From contig JACATO010000334.1 in NCBI GenBank assembly GCA_018389105.1, positions 620,001-684,000 on the forward strand: 64,000 nt of DNA, given 5' to 3'. A model generated the notes under the pieces. It saw only the letters and a list, made by a program, of their open reading frames with translations, did no database searches and was not told the DNA's origin. The DNA comes from Nautilus pompilius. Lineage: Eukaryota > Mollusca > Cephalopoda > Nautilida > Nautilidae. Position 1 is the first letter of the stretch. Every line of letters begins with the position of its first letter. Below, piece by piece: positions 10,766 to 22,869 of the stretch. Position numbers and translations under genes: made by a program.

Positions 10766-13700
10766 GTAGTAACTCAAGATGAAATAAATAATCTTTGTCA
10801 GTTAAATGCTTTCTTAATGTACTATTTAATATAACTATATATCTGTTACTCTATATTTTGAAACTCACTTAAGCAAAATAATTGTTCTGAAGGCATTCTT
10901 TTTTGTTTAATTTAAATTATGTGCAAGGGTGTTTCAGAAAATGCAGGCAATATTTACATCAGTGCCTTCTATGCATGACAAAGCAGTATCTTCATGTCAC
11001 CAAGCAACAATGATGAACACAAACTTGGTTCACACGTTGTGCACTCAAAGCCCAAGTGAGTAACTAAACAACATGGTCGCACAGTTTTCAGTGTGCATCA
11101 GAGAAGCAGTGAAGAGCAATTTTGTTGTTTTTTGAAGAAGTTTTATCTGCTTGGGAATGTTGGTGCAATATGGAGAAAGTTGTATGGCATTTAAAATAGT
11201 GCATGAATAGGTGAACGTGTTTAAAATGTTTGAACATCAGTAGTGGATGAAGATTAACTAGGACACAGCCCATCATTGTCACCACTGATGAGAACATTGA
11301 CAATGTGGACACAACTATTCATGATAACTAACAAGCAAGTAATGAAAAACTTGTTAATGCATTTGGCATAAGTGTCATTACCTATGAATAGCTAAACTTC
11401 CAGAAAATGTGTGCCATTGATCACAAGATGCAACAGGTGATGATACAGTTATGGCTTGCATAGCAACCATAAAGCTTCCACAAAAATGGTATCTGCAAAT
11501 TTGTATGTATCGTGAAACAGGGGAACTATGTAGAGAAGCGATGTATTATAAATGATACCTGGTCACTCACTCACTCATATTTATAAATTGGCTTTACTTT
11601 CTGAAATACTCTGGTACTTTAATTTTTTTTATTTCCTCAAGTCTTTCTTAGAAAATTTAAGAAGTTTATTTAATAAGGTAGCACAAACTCAATGTCAAAC
11701 CCAAATTCTGATGCAAACTTCTAAGGTAGCAAAGTGGAAATTGCAGAAAAATAAATTGCTTAACAGTTTGTTGTTTTTTTTTTTTGTTGCTAATTTTAAT
11801 AATTTATCTTCAATTTAGTAGTAGTAGTAGTTAGTGCCAGTTCTTAGCATTGGTTAAAGCTGAAGCTTCACTGAAAATAGCAAAAAAAAATTTTTTTTTT
11901 TCATTTTATTGAGTTCTATTAGTACTAATGCCCTGACTTCAATTAGCAATCACCATGATTGTTTCCCTGACTAAAAAAGTCTTTGTATGAAAACATGCAG
12001 CAATCTGTTCTTAAGTAATATCTGTTCCATCTTTTTATCTCACTGCCAGATATTTTTATTTATTTTTAATTTTCATGCTCTTTCCATATTGTTACTGAAG
12101 TTACAAATTGTACTGAAGCATTCTTTCTTCCAACTTATATTTTTCTGTGAAGTAATTTTTCAATAAGATTTGTGACTATTTTTCTTTTTCCACAAAAATG
12201 TTATCCCATATATTAATTATTCAAATGTGACTGTGGCACCTTATAGTCAATCTTATCAAACTGGTTAGAAAGGAATCATTGAACACTTCACATCTGCCAT
12301 TTCAAACTTTTTTGCAATTCTTTATTATGGTGCATTAATTCTGTTCTTTTTCTTATGTTAATGCACCACATTTCTGTAATTTGTGCATTTGTTTTCTCTG
12401 GCTACTTCACACTATCTCAACCTTTTTTGCATGTAAATGTGAATTTAAATCTTTTCTATTTTCTAAAAATAATTTGATTTATATACCACCACCTTATATA
12501 TTACTTGCCAGTAACAAATAAAAGGAAAAATGTTATAACTGATGAATTGAAAGAACTACATTTTAAGGTTTATCTTTTAGCACTTTCACTAGCAATCTAC
12601 ATTTAAAATATATTTTTGGAATATCAAGCATTTTATTGAAAAATAAATAACAAACAAAATTAAAAAATAGTTTTAAAAAAGATCCAAGATTATTATATAT
12701 GTGATTAAATAAATGTTTGCTAGTGTTCCTCTCATGTTGAGGTCTTTAGGTAAATTTTCAGATTTTCTGTTTTTGGGAGTTTCTTAATGTATATAATATC
12801 ACAGCATTATGCGTATCATTTGGCACATTTTCATTTTTTAATTTAGCAAAATTAAAACTTTTTTATTGCTTAAAGTTTACTTATGTTTAAAATTGTTCTT
12901 TTATACTAAATTGCATTTGATTTTGCACAAAATATGACTGACTTTGACTTTAGTTTTCTGAATGCATTGAAACTGCTTAAAATTTTTAATTTTTTGCATG
13001 CTTCTGCTACCATTTTTCTTTTCTTTATGTAAGTTCATTTGTTTACCTTGTCTTTTTATCAAAACATTACTTGATGTAACTCTTATTTATCAGGCAAAGA
13101 AGCCAAAGTCAGAAACTTAGAAAACTAACTAACCTTTTATTATCTTTTGTGAAAATTTTAACTGGTATTTTTTGTGTAGTTTAAAAAAAATATTATAAAT
13201 GAATTTTTAATGGTTAATGAATGCCATGATAAATGATGATTGTGTATCAGATAGCAGTAACTGCTGAGTACTTATGTGATAGAATCATGTTGGAGCAGTT
13301 ATGTATATCCTTACAACATAAAGTGTCCTCATGTATGATAAACAAAATATGCAGAATCTGTGGCTTTTACAGCTGCTTCAAAAACATTTTCCTCTTTTTG
13401 GTTTGTTTTTTTAAGGAAAAAGAATGCTGACATTTAAAAAAACAAACAAAGAAACGAGTGTCAATAACAAATGCATATCTAATGGAAATTTTCAGATACC
13501 ACTATCCAATTTCAACCAAATGTACAAAAAGAAAAATTCTTTCTTAAATAAAAATGCAATTAAGTTTCCATGAATTTTGAAGTAAACTACAGATTTTTGT
13601 AATAATATCTGAATGAGTTTGTTTTTAGAAAATTGCAGTTTTGTTGGTTTTAAATTTATAAGAGAGAACTGTATGTAAAAGTATGCATACTGCATTTATG

Positions 13701-14049
13701 AATATAAGAACAAAGTCTCTGACTTTTTAAAACATTTGAATGTAAATCATGTAAAATAATGGTTTTGATACTATGTTTAGAGTTTATATTTGTATGTTGT
13801 TGTTATATATCTGCTGCAAGATATGTCTGTCTTTTCATTCATTGGTTTTTTTTTTTAATTTTACTACTATATGTTCTATTACATAATTTTGGTACATTAG
13901 AAACTTATAAGTGAAATATTCGGGTATCTTTTTTGTTTTTTTTTTAATTTGGATTGTGTACTTATTTTGAGTGAGTAATGAGGAAACTTTTCTGTTTAAA
14001 TGTATATTATTATTAATGCTCATGCATTATTGTTTGATTTCTTTTGCAG
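10766..14049. other. intron of PLXDC-like gene
   Basis: This is AT-rich intron sequence containing one mariner relic (10925-11545). The rest shows no coding or structural signal. It ends with a pyrimidine-rich tract and CTTTTGCAG. Confidence 0.6.
10925..11545 (+). mobile_element. mariner-like transposon relic, internally deleted
   Basis: Broken plus-strand frames carry mariner-type landmarks: TTDENIDNV (about 11280-11306), typical of the linker after the helix-turn-helix, and a C-terminal-like KNGICKFVC...GNYVEK block near 11480-11535, the place where mariner transposases end. The catalytic core between them is absent. The left end contains GGGTGTTTCAGAAAATGC near 10927, compatible with a mariner terminal repeat. 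It is non-functional. Confidence 0.5.
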
Positions 14050-14208
14050 CAAAGTGACAAGAAGTGCCCTGAAAGACAATCCTCAAAGTTTTCCGCTGTA
14101 ATTGTGATTCCAGTTGTAATTATTGTAGCCCTTTTGATCATTGCTGGTGCCTGGTGCTACTATGCATATACACATCCTACAACACCTCTAGGTATTTGGC
14201 TTATGGAG
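14050..14208 (+). CDS. PLXDC-like protein, transmembrane exon
   Basis: The exon is bounded by TTTTGCAG and GAG|GTAAGC and holds 53 codons in phase 0. It begins QSDKKCPERQSSKF and continues into a strongly hydrophobic helix (SAVIVIPVVIIVALLIIAGA) followed by WCYYAYTHPTTPLGIWLME. A single helix, then aromatic residues and the His-Pro-Thr motif at the cytoplasmic border, is the signature of PLXDC1/PLXDC2 and their invertebrate relatives, receptors that vertebrate work links to PEDF binding and nidogen interactions. The sequence continues in frame into the exon at 16027. Confidence 0.75.
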
Positions 14209-16026
14209 GTAAGCAGCCCCCATAGTGTTACATTTTATATTAAATTTTATTTTTTGGACTATTCAAAATACCACCATATATCCCATAAATTATCTCTAAG
14301 CTTTATTATAGCTTGGTGAACATGATAAAAGGGAATATTTTATACCAAATAATTGAGTTTGTTCAACTGGTGAGTTGTGGTGATGGTTATTGATTTCCTA
14401 TCCAAGTCAGCTATCCTAAGGACATTGCTTTCTTATAGTACCATACCGAAAAGTAGATGATAAATTGTCTTTTTATCACCACGTTATAGACAGAATAGGG
14501 GCATTTCCTATTACCTATCATCTCACTCCAGAAGTTAGAACTGCTAAATCATTTTGTTCTGTTTACAACTTAATACAGAATATGATATGAAATGGTCCAG
14601 CTTGATTCCAAAATAGAGAAAACGATTTGCTTGTTCAGTGATTTCATAGTATCATGCTAAGAGAAATTCAGGTTGGTTTTAACTGATAACTAAAGCTGCT
14701 AGGGTGTTTTCCTGGAATATCTTGCATTTAATATTCCTGACACTACAACCAAATGCATCTTTCAATCACAGGAGATACAGCCCCAGACTATTATGTATTC
14801 TTCACCCAGAGGAACTGTCTGAGCAATATTGATCTGATTGCAGGCTTGTTTCTATCCTCTCTAGATCCCCATCAAATCATCAATATAATTTAACAGAAAC
14901 TGGCTGTCAATGGACTAGTTAACTTTTCTCTCTCTTCCACACTGTATATTGGCACTTGGTCTTTGTTGCATTCATTCTGTCTTGGATGTATTATAGGATT
15001 CCAGGTACAATAATCATGTGCATGGAGCTGATTCATAATAGCTGTCCCACTTTATCCATTTTGGAATGCACAGGTGTGCCTGAGGTAACTGTGTTAACAA
15101 AAGGATTGCATCACAGATATTTCATAGTGTTATCACCATATTGGCTGGTCTTGGAACATCCAGCTTGACAGTGTTCAGTAACAACAGTAGTTTTTCTGTT
15201 TGAATTGTTTGATAGACTGTGTGGTATATCTAGTTGACAAATATTTAAACTGGACAGTCTGGCTTTTTTTCAGACTAATCACCATCTATATGCTTTATTG
15301 AAGTGTCTTCATGTAAGAGTGTAAAATACTGATCAGATTTATCATTTTCATCACATTTTAGCTTCAAAAGCACATGAAATCTGTCCTTTGGTATTTGAAA
15401 AGAAAATTTCATGCCCCATGGTCTAAAACTGTGCATTAGCTTAAGTAAAAGGGTGTGGCTATGCATTCAAATGATTTTACAATTTCTTCTCATTTTTATA
15501 TGATTACTGAATAAATTAATTGGGACTTCTTTTTTCCTCCCCAGATATATCTTTTTAATTTGAAATACAAAAAATTTTCAAGGTTATTATCAGTTTAGAA
15601 ATGTGTGCAGTCTATAATATAAATTTTAGTTCCTAGAGAGATGCTACAAATTGCTATTTTTGTTAAATTTACACATTTATTTTTGGTATAAATTTAAGCA
15701 ATTGATTGGGGATCTTTCATTTTTAAGGCTTAACATTTTTTTTTTCAGTTAATCAAATTGATTTCTACAATATTATATTTTAAACAGACAGTAATTAGTA
15801 TTGTTAAGCAGCAGTGGTACAAGTTTAAACTGACACATCACTTCTGATTGATTGTTTTCTTAATCATTGGTGAGGCTCTTATTTTGTATAATAAATCTGA
15901 ATTTTCATTGTTGTTTTTGTTATATGAGGTTAGAGTACAATACAGAATCCTGATCATCTGACAACATGTTTATTGTTACACTATATCAGAAGGAAAATAA
16001 ATATTCTATTCTGTATTTATTTACAG
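14209..16026. other. intron of PLXDC-like gene
   Basis: This intron includes a Tc1-like fragment at 14705-14815 and otherwise unremarkable AT-rich sequence. It ends TATTTACAG. Confidence 0.6.
14705..14815 (-). mobile_element. Tc1-like transposase fragment
   Basis: The minus strand encodes VPLGEEYIIVWGCISCD, a stop, then KMHLVVVSGILNARY. The VWGC(I/M)S...VVVDGILNAEKY region follows the first catalytic aspartate in Tc1 transposases. Only this piece is recognisable. It lies inside an intron and is dead. Confidence 0.5.
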
Positions 16027-16125
16027 CATCGACCAAGTCAGATGAAGGCAAAAATGGCAAATATGAAATTTTGGAAACACAGTACACCTACTGGGGATAA
16101 GTACAGAATTGAATCCCAGGCTTAG
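16027..16125 (+). CDS. PLXDC-like protein, terminal exon
   Basis: After TTTACAG, 32 codons and a TAG stop give HRPSQMKAKMANMKFWKHST and end in RIESQA. Joined in phase 0 to the previous exon this gives LMEHRPS...MKFWK. The pattern of a charged residue, then R-P-S, then a basic M-K-F segment is the conserved cytoplasmic tail of PLXDC proteins. The tail is very short, as in the family, so signalling would need partner proteins. The stop is followed by an AT-rich 3' UTR. Confidence 0.75.
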   Translation, partial: HRPSQMKAKMANMKFWKHSTPTGDKYRIESQA

Positions 16126-16388
16126 AAGTATCACTCTTCTGCTTTTAAAAAAATGTCTCTAAATCTTTTTTTCTTTTTTTTTGATTTTTATTATTTTAAA
16201 GCCAATTGTATTGTGCATTTCAACTATTCTTTTCCACATTAATTATTATTTGAAGAAATATCCCTACTTTATTGCCTGTTGTTAACATCATTATTTCAGA
16301 TATTTATCACTTTTTTGAGTTTAACATTTAAACATGTTTTATCAAAATCTCTGAAAAGTATGAACTTTTCTTTCAGTGAAAATCTCAA

Positions 16389-16394
16389 AATAAA
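16389..16394 (+). promoter_or_regulatory. candidate polyadenylation signal for PLXDC-like gene
   Basis: AATAAA lies 264 bp after the stop codon and is the first canonical hexamer downstream. Further hexamers exist, including one at about 23518 followed by a GT-rich stretch, so a longer 3' UTR is possible. Confidence 0.4.
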
Positions 16395-16703
16395 GTCATA
16401 TTAGATTCTGATGCTGAATTATTCAGTTTTTTGGGGGGGTTGCTGAATTTGTGCACAATATGTAATCCAGAAGTCTGTGAATAAGGTTGTGGTGAAATTT
16501 CTTTTTTGCACTCTGAATTTTATAAACACACAAAAAACAACTATAGTTTGTTTGTCTTATCTTTTCTTTGTATTATAAAATAACAGCAGAATACGGGTGG
16601 GAAAAACTGTGTTATTTTGTATAAATTAGATGGAGTAATCTTGCTACCTCACCCAGATAGTTTGTATAAACTTACATTACATTAGCAACTTTTTGAGCTC
16701 TTT

Positions 16704-16725
16704 TCTCTCTCTCTCTCTCTGTGTG

Positions 16726-16784
<59 letters not shown>

Positions 16785-16795
16785 GTCTCTCTCTG

Positions 16796-16831
<36 letters not shown>

Positions 16832-16834
16832 CTC
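16704..16834 (+). repeat. (CT)n microsatellite with interspersed GT
   Basis: Long runs of TCTCTC are interrupted by TGTG. The repeat produces spurious open frames made only of Ser/Leu/Cys/Val. Confidence 0.95.
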
Positions 16835-18523
16835 AATCTAGCACCATCAGGTTTTGTTTACATTTCAGTAGTGCATTGTTACAGTGGCTCCATGATAAGT
16901 GCTTAATTTCACTTGGATGTGTCCATTTGAAAAGCTCTAAATTGCATTGCATGTTGAAGGGGAAAAAATGATGTAGGAAATCAAAATCTTTATATTTTGC
17001 ATGACCAACATTTCTTGCTGTTAACAAGACATCAAGGATACAAGTGGGAAAAGCTTATTAAAAAATGTAATTGATGGTGGTACTAATAAGAGAAAAAAGC
17101 TGCAATTAAGTAAAGAAAAAAACATTGTTTTCACTCTAAAAGATGGAGCATCAAAAATATGGAGTTTTTTTGGTATGAAACCATGTCATGTCTTATATGT
17201 TTGTTTTTTAAAAGGAGAAAAGAAGCTAAATGAAGCACTTTTGTGGGCTATGGCCTTTTTTCCTGATTGTTAAAAGTTCAGGTGACCAAACTAAACAGGG
17301 ATTCGTTACTGTATTTAAAAGTTTTTTAAAACACCTAATTAATTTGATCATTTTTTTTTTTTTCATTCTTAAACTTTTCACATTATCTTTGCCATAATAA
17401 ATAAAATAGAATTTTAAAAGTAATGGATAACAAGAACAAATAGAAATATTGCAGATTACTTACTTGCCTTTTTAATAATACCTTCAGGTGCATTTTAGTT
17501 AGCTGATGATTATTGTGAAAGTTGCATGTACCTTTCATTGTGACCAATATGGATTTAAAAATTAATTTACAGAAATTCTCACTAAGCTTGCTTTTCTTTT
17601 TAAAAAAATGTGTGCTTTGATAATGTAACAAGACATTTATTTTTTTTAAAACAGCATTGTTTCCCCAAACTAATAATGATATCATATAGGTTGATGATAA
17701 TATACTAAAACATTTTCTATTATTAATTATTAATATGACAATATTACATTAATTACAGATTTAAAATTCTAGAGCATAGGTGACATTGGAAATTAATACT
17801 TTTGAAATTTGTCAGATTACTGGGTGTATTTGTTAAGCTAACAGACTTAACAGTATTTACTATTAATATTTGCTGTTGAAAACCTTTGTAAGAGTTGTGT
17901 ATTGATATACTAAGAAAATTAAAGATATTTTTGTACTATGATAACATATCAGATATTCACAAATGATCATATTGTTTGAGTTAGTGTGATATATTTCTTA
18001 CCTGAACAAAAATAAAGAGCCTTTATTTCTTTAAGGTGGCATCTTTAATGGAAGTCTAGTAGAGGCTTCATATTTTGAGAAAGCTTTTTGGTTCTCTTTG
18101 CCAAAAGTTTACCATATTCTTATGCTCTGTAGTTGGAGAAATAAACTAAGACAGAAATTATAAAACTCTAGTACATTATTTTGATTCTACAGTTTTAAGT
18201 CTATAATTCTCTATTTTCTGTGGCTCAAGATGCGGTTCTTTCTTGAATTTGTATTCTCTATTACAAATTAAGTCATAGCAAAAATAAATAAATATATACT
18301 TATTTTTTTAAATGTTTAAAACTCACTTATATACATATTTTAGTTAAAATTGTTTGTTTTTTTTGAGTAATGGAAAATTTTTAGAATTAAGTGGTTTTAT
18401 TTCAGGCTTTTTTCACATCATTATAGAATTATCTGATGGACTGACAGCGGTTATTTCTTTTCATCATGGTTACTGATGTGCATATATATAGGTGTTGATT
18501 TTATTTTCCAGCTGGTGTTTCAG

Positions 18524-18720
18524 CTGTGGCTCAGTAGGTTAAACGTTTAGTCAGGAATCAACAAACCACGGGCTGGTAGATTAAAACCAGTCTTTGGTCA
18601 GTGTACAAATTTTAGCTGCACCAATATTTGCACACCAAGAACTGTCCTCAGGACAAATACTGATGGTGATGACAAAGAATGACCATCAGTCAATACTTCT
18701 ATTATCGTAAGGTGATAGAA
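18524..18720 (+). mobile_element. tRNA-derived SINE
   Basis: TGGCTCAGTAGG at 18527-18538 is a perfect RNA polymerase III A box. About 37 bp later GGTAGATTAAAACC is a degenerate B box. A tRNA-unrelated body with ATCAGTCAATACTTCTATTATCG follows. The tail boundary is unclear. It lies between the two host genes. Confidence 0.6.
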
Positions 18721-21551
18721 AAATCCTGAAATAAATCTCTTATTTCTCAAATTAGTTTTAGATGTTTTCTTTTCTTAAGAGTTTTTACTTTCTCCACAGT
18801 TTTGATTTCAATGTTTTAATATTACCAGAATATTGTAGCTCTACACATCATCTGCGTAGTTTTATTTATTTTCCTCTTTTGTTTTTGAAGAAATCTTTCA
18901 ATCTAATATATATATTTGAAATGGCAATAAATACTATTTGATTTTTTAAAAATTCATAATGTTTTTGATTTGAAGCCAGAATTGGCTTTTCTATTCAAGA
19001 AAGTAAAATGCTTTTTTTTTAGTTCATCAAATTCAGTGTTTGTGCCTTACTTTAAAGTCAGACCACCCACCTAGCCTACTAGTTGACAATCATACATAGA
19101 AACTTGCAGATATCATACATTGAAATATTTTTTTGTTGTTTGTTGTTACTTTTTTTCTTTTTCAATGTCATTAAATTGAGTGCTGAAATTCTAAACTTAT
19201 TAATGTACAGCTCACAAACATTTGTGATACATTTTTAGAATTTTTAATATCTGATTTTCATAACTTTGTTAATAGGCTGGCCACAACTTGTAAACAGTCA
19301 ATTATTTTTAAAATCTACTGTGGCTAATCCTGACACATGATTAAATTAACTTATTCTTCTGTTATATAACTAAGATTCTCTTAGCTAAATGGACTTTTTA
19401 GTATGGCATCAACAATAATGAATTCTACTTACTGTACCAGCAAAAAGAAGAAAATGATATTTATGCAATAGTACACAGTATTTTCAAATATATAGATATG
19501 GGAAATAAGTTTTCATTATATAAAATTATTTTGTCTTTGATTTGCTATTATATTAACCACCCTATAATACTATATTGCATATTAAGACCCTTATAACTGT
19601 CAAGTTTTTTTAATTTGTTCATTCCACTAAATTTGGTTGTGTTAAATAAGTTAGATTTATTTGTCATAAAATCTACTATGATATGTATTTTCAGAATTAG
19701 CACAAAATGCAAAAGTTAAAGTTCATGTATGCAAACTGAAAATAGGCAGTTGTATATCAACATAATAATATATCATCATATAGTAAAAACTAAGTGTTGT
19801 CCAATATTCAGTAATGATTTTAGTGATGTATAATTACAATCATATATTTGATTTTAACACTTTTTTCCATTTCTTTTGTTGGTTGTGACTATGATTTAGT
19901 ATTTTATTGAGAATTATTTTCTCTCTAAAGTTTAGTTTCATTTTACGTCTTCATTTTATCATAGAATGTGGAAGAAATTGTGCTTTTTGTGCTTTACTGA
20001 TCTGAACACCTGTTAGCTTGGAAATGAAAATAAGCAGTATTTATTAACTTCTAAAAGACAGTTTGTAAAATAGCGCTTTATTGTATAGGTAGGATAAACC
20101 TACCAGAGGGTTTGCACAGAAAGTTATTAGTATTTAAAGAGCCAAAAGTAAAATAAATACTAAATTACATTGTATTAGCAGGAGAAAAGCTATGGCGGTA
20201 TTGTGACTAAGCAACTGCTGACAACATTAGCAAAGATTACAGAGGCTTGGAATGTCTGGCAATCCTGATTCTCCTGCTTACGCTTTGGTTTAAAGGCAAA
20301 ATTCTGAGTGCTCAAACAAAATTTTTAATGTTTCATAAATGTCTATTCTCAGTTTAATGGTTGGTCTTGTTTGGATGACCAATGCAGACCAAGAGACATG
20401 CCATCCTAAGGTCAGAACTGTCTAGCTGGTTAGCATTTTTGCATATATTTATTTTTTGTTGATTTTTTAAATAAAATCAATATGTGCTTTTAACTGATTT
20501 GCATATTTTTTTTTCTTTTTAAATGATTTGCAAGAGGTTCATAAATGTCTCTGTATTGTTGTTATTGGCTTTATGTAATAAAAAGACTTGACATTAGAAC
20601 CCTATCAATGTTACAATTATTATTATTATTTTTTTTTATTTCCATTTTAATGTTTTTATTATTAACTTTAATGAAAATATTTGAATCTCAGGCTGTCCAA
20701 CATTGTGAAGTTGAAAACTGTATAACATTGTCTGTATATATTGGAAAGTCAAACAAGATGTACATTTAGTATCAAACAGAAGTTATTTTTGTACAATTTT
20801 GCAGCATTAGGACTTTGGTATTACCAGAGAAGTTTTATCAGCACTAACTGTAATGTGAATGCATGATAGCAAGAGATTACCCTAACATGGTCTGTCCGAC
20901 TGGTTGTTTCTTCAGACTTATACTTCAAGCTACCTTGGAAACAGAGAATTTGAGATCACATTTTAAAATATTTTTTCGGGTTAACGTACTTTCCAGAAAA
21001 TTTTTAAAATAATAATAATAAAATTTAATTTAGAATTGGAAAAAAAATTTTTTTAATCCTTGTTGAGCAGTGCCAGTTTAACGCTGGTGCCAGAGGTACT
21101 AAAATGGCTCAGTACCAATGGATTTTCAACTCAAACTGAATTGATTTCCATGATGATAGCTAGCTGTCTGAATGTTTCCGGTCTGTTGAGCATGGCCACA
21201 AACCTGATTGTGTGCATCAATCTTGCTTAACTTTAATGAAGAAATCAGCTGTGAGTTAGCATTTAAGACATCAAATTTTTTAAAACTGCTAAAAGCTTTA
21301 ATTCATTTTTAATAAAAATGTAGTCTATGTGCAATTTATTTTCACTATATTTCAGATTTTTTTCTTGTGTAGAATCTGCTATAAAAAGTAATACATACGC
21401 TAAGTAACATTTTTAATGTTTGCAAGTTCATTAATACATCTTTCAGACAATATATATTTAATTTTTACCAGTATAAAGCCTTTTTTTTTCAATATTTAAT
21501 GTTCTTTACTGTCAATTATTAATTATCTTAATCTGTTTGCTTTACTAATCT

Positions 21552-21778
21552 AGTTAATGGTGGACTATTACCTCCATCATTGCAATTTTTATTGCTACAT
21601 TTCAGAAAGTTCGTTCTCTTGCCATCTTCAGGTGTATTTTTCATATCCATTAATGATACTGTTCACCAGATTCACAACAAATGGATATTAAAATTACACC
21701 TGAAGATGGCAAGAGAATGAACTTCCTGAAATGTAGCAATAAAAATTGCAATGATGGAGGTAATAGTTCATTATTAGT
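21552..21778. repeat. long inverted repeat (foldback/MITE or hairpin locus)
   Basis: Two arms of about 86-100 bp face each other across a roughly 27-30 nt centre. The left arm core is 21565-21656, from CTATTACCTCCATCATTGC through GGTGTATTTTTCATATCCAT. The right arm core is 21682-21766 and is nearly its exact complement, with a few mismatches such as GTTCG against GAATGAAC. The outer TTAATGG...TTATTA parts pair with more mismatches. Transcription in either direction would give one long hairpin. No transposase or clear target duplication is evident. Confidence 0.85.
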
Positions 21779-22837
21779 TAGGCTAAAATCCCTGTCAAAC
21801 CAAATCTTCCATGCAATTGCTACACTAAGTTTACAATTTCACCCCCCTGAACTGGTCATTTGTGGAGGTGGTGGGGGTAAAACAAAATGGATTTATCAAA
21901 AGGTTTTTCAAAGGGATCACACCTGTTCGTTTAGTTTTATTTCAGATATGAACAAGTTTTTATTTTTCTTTCCTGAGTGGTCCCATTTTCTTGATAAAAG
22001 AAAGCCTTTGAAAATGTAGTGTTTATCGTGTATTTAACACAGGTTGAAAGAATAGAAATATGAAAAATAAGCTAATTTTCAAGCATGGTTTATCAGGAAG
22101 TGCTACACTATGCTGGAATTGTTGTAAAGCTTTTAACACTTGATGTATGAGTCTGAGTTATGACTTGGGGAGTGCTCTTTAGTGCAACAGGTTCCTGTCC
22201 TGTCAACATGATCTCACTGGTGTAAGCTGTTCATTTATAATTGGGTGCTGTGCTTGCTTATGAATGATGATTTTCAAAAAGCTTGTCCGAAAGTTGTCAT
22301 AATTTACACAGCATGTGAACACACACACACACACGCAGTAGTAAGCCTGCCAGTAATCTTAGTTTACACAGAATACCAAATGTAGTGTTATCAGGAATAG
22401 ATAATATTCAAGCACACACAAGGACATGCAAATCAAGCCCTGCTGAATACCATTTATGGCGATGCTATTTCAGCCAAGTTTTATCTATGTAGATCGCTTT
22501 CTTGCGGCTTACTACTAATTAGAAAAGGCAGCAATTTGGAATCTTATGTAAGACTCCTTTTCACTGCAGTATGCTTGCTAGCCAGGTTTCGGAAGAGAAT
22601 AAGTCTCTATGAATTTACATTTTGAAAGACTTGTGTAAAGCTTTACATCTTTTATTGAGACCTCTTATTTATTGTTTCATAAATAAAATATAACTAAAAC
22701 AATCAAATGGACTAACTAACCAGAAAGGTTAAGGACCCTTAATTATTTATGAACTTACTTTTGTTTTAAAAAAAAAAAACACAAAATACTTCTTCTATAT
22801 TGAACCAAGCCTTTATTATATGATAATGATTTATTTT

Positions 22838-22869
22838 GTGTGTGTGTGTGGTGTGTGTGTGTGTGTGTG
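22838..22869 (+). repeat. (GT)n microsatellite
   Basis: An alternating TG run with a single GG interruption. A short (AC)n run lies at 22319-22334. Confidence 0.95.

Noticed and set aside
14870..14905. Minus-strand LLNYIDDLMGI, resembling the YxDD active site of reverse transcriptases
   Set aside because: No other reverse transcriptase motif lies nearby and the adjacent sequence is a Tc1 fragment. A nine-residue match in AT-rich DNA is not enough.
16693..16971. Ser/Leu-rich open frame
   Set aside because: It is a translation of the CT microsatellite.
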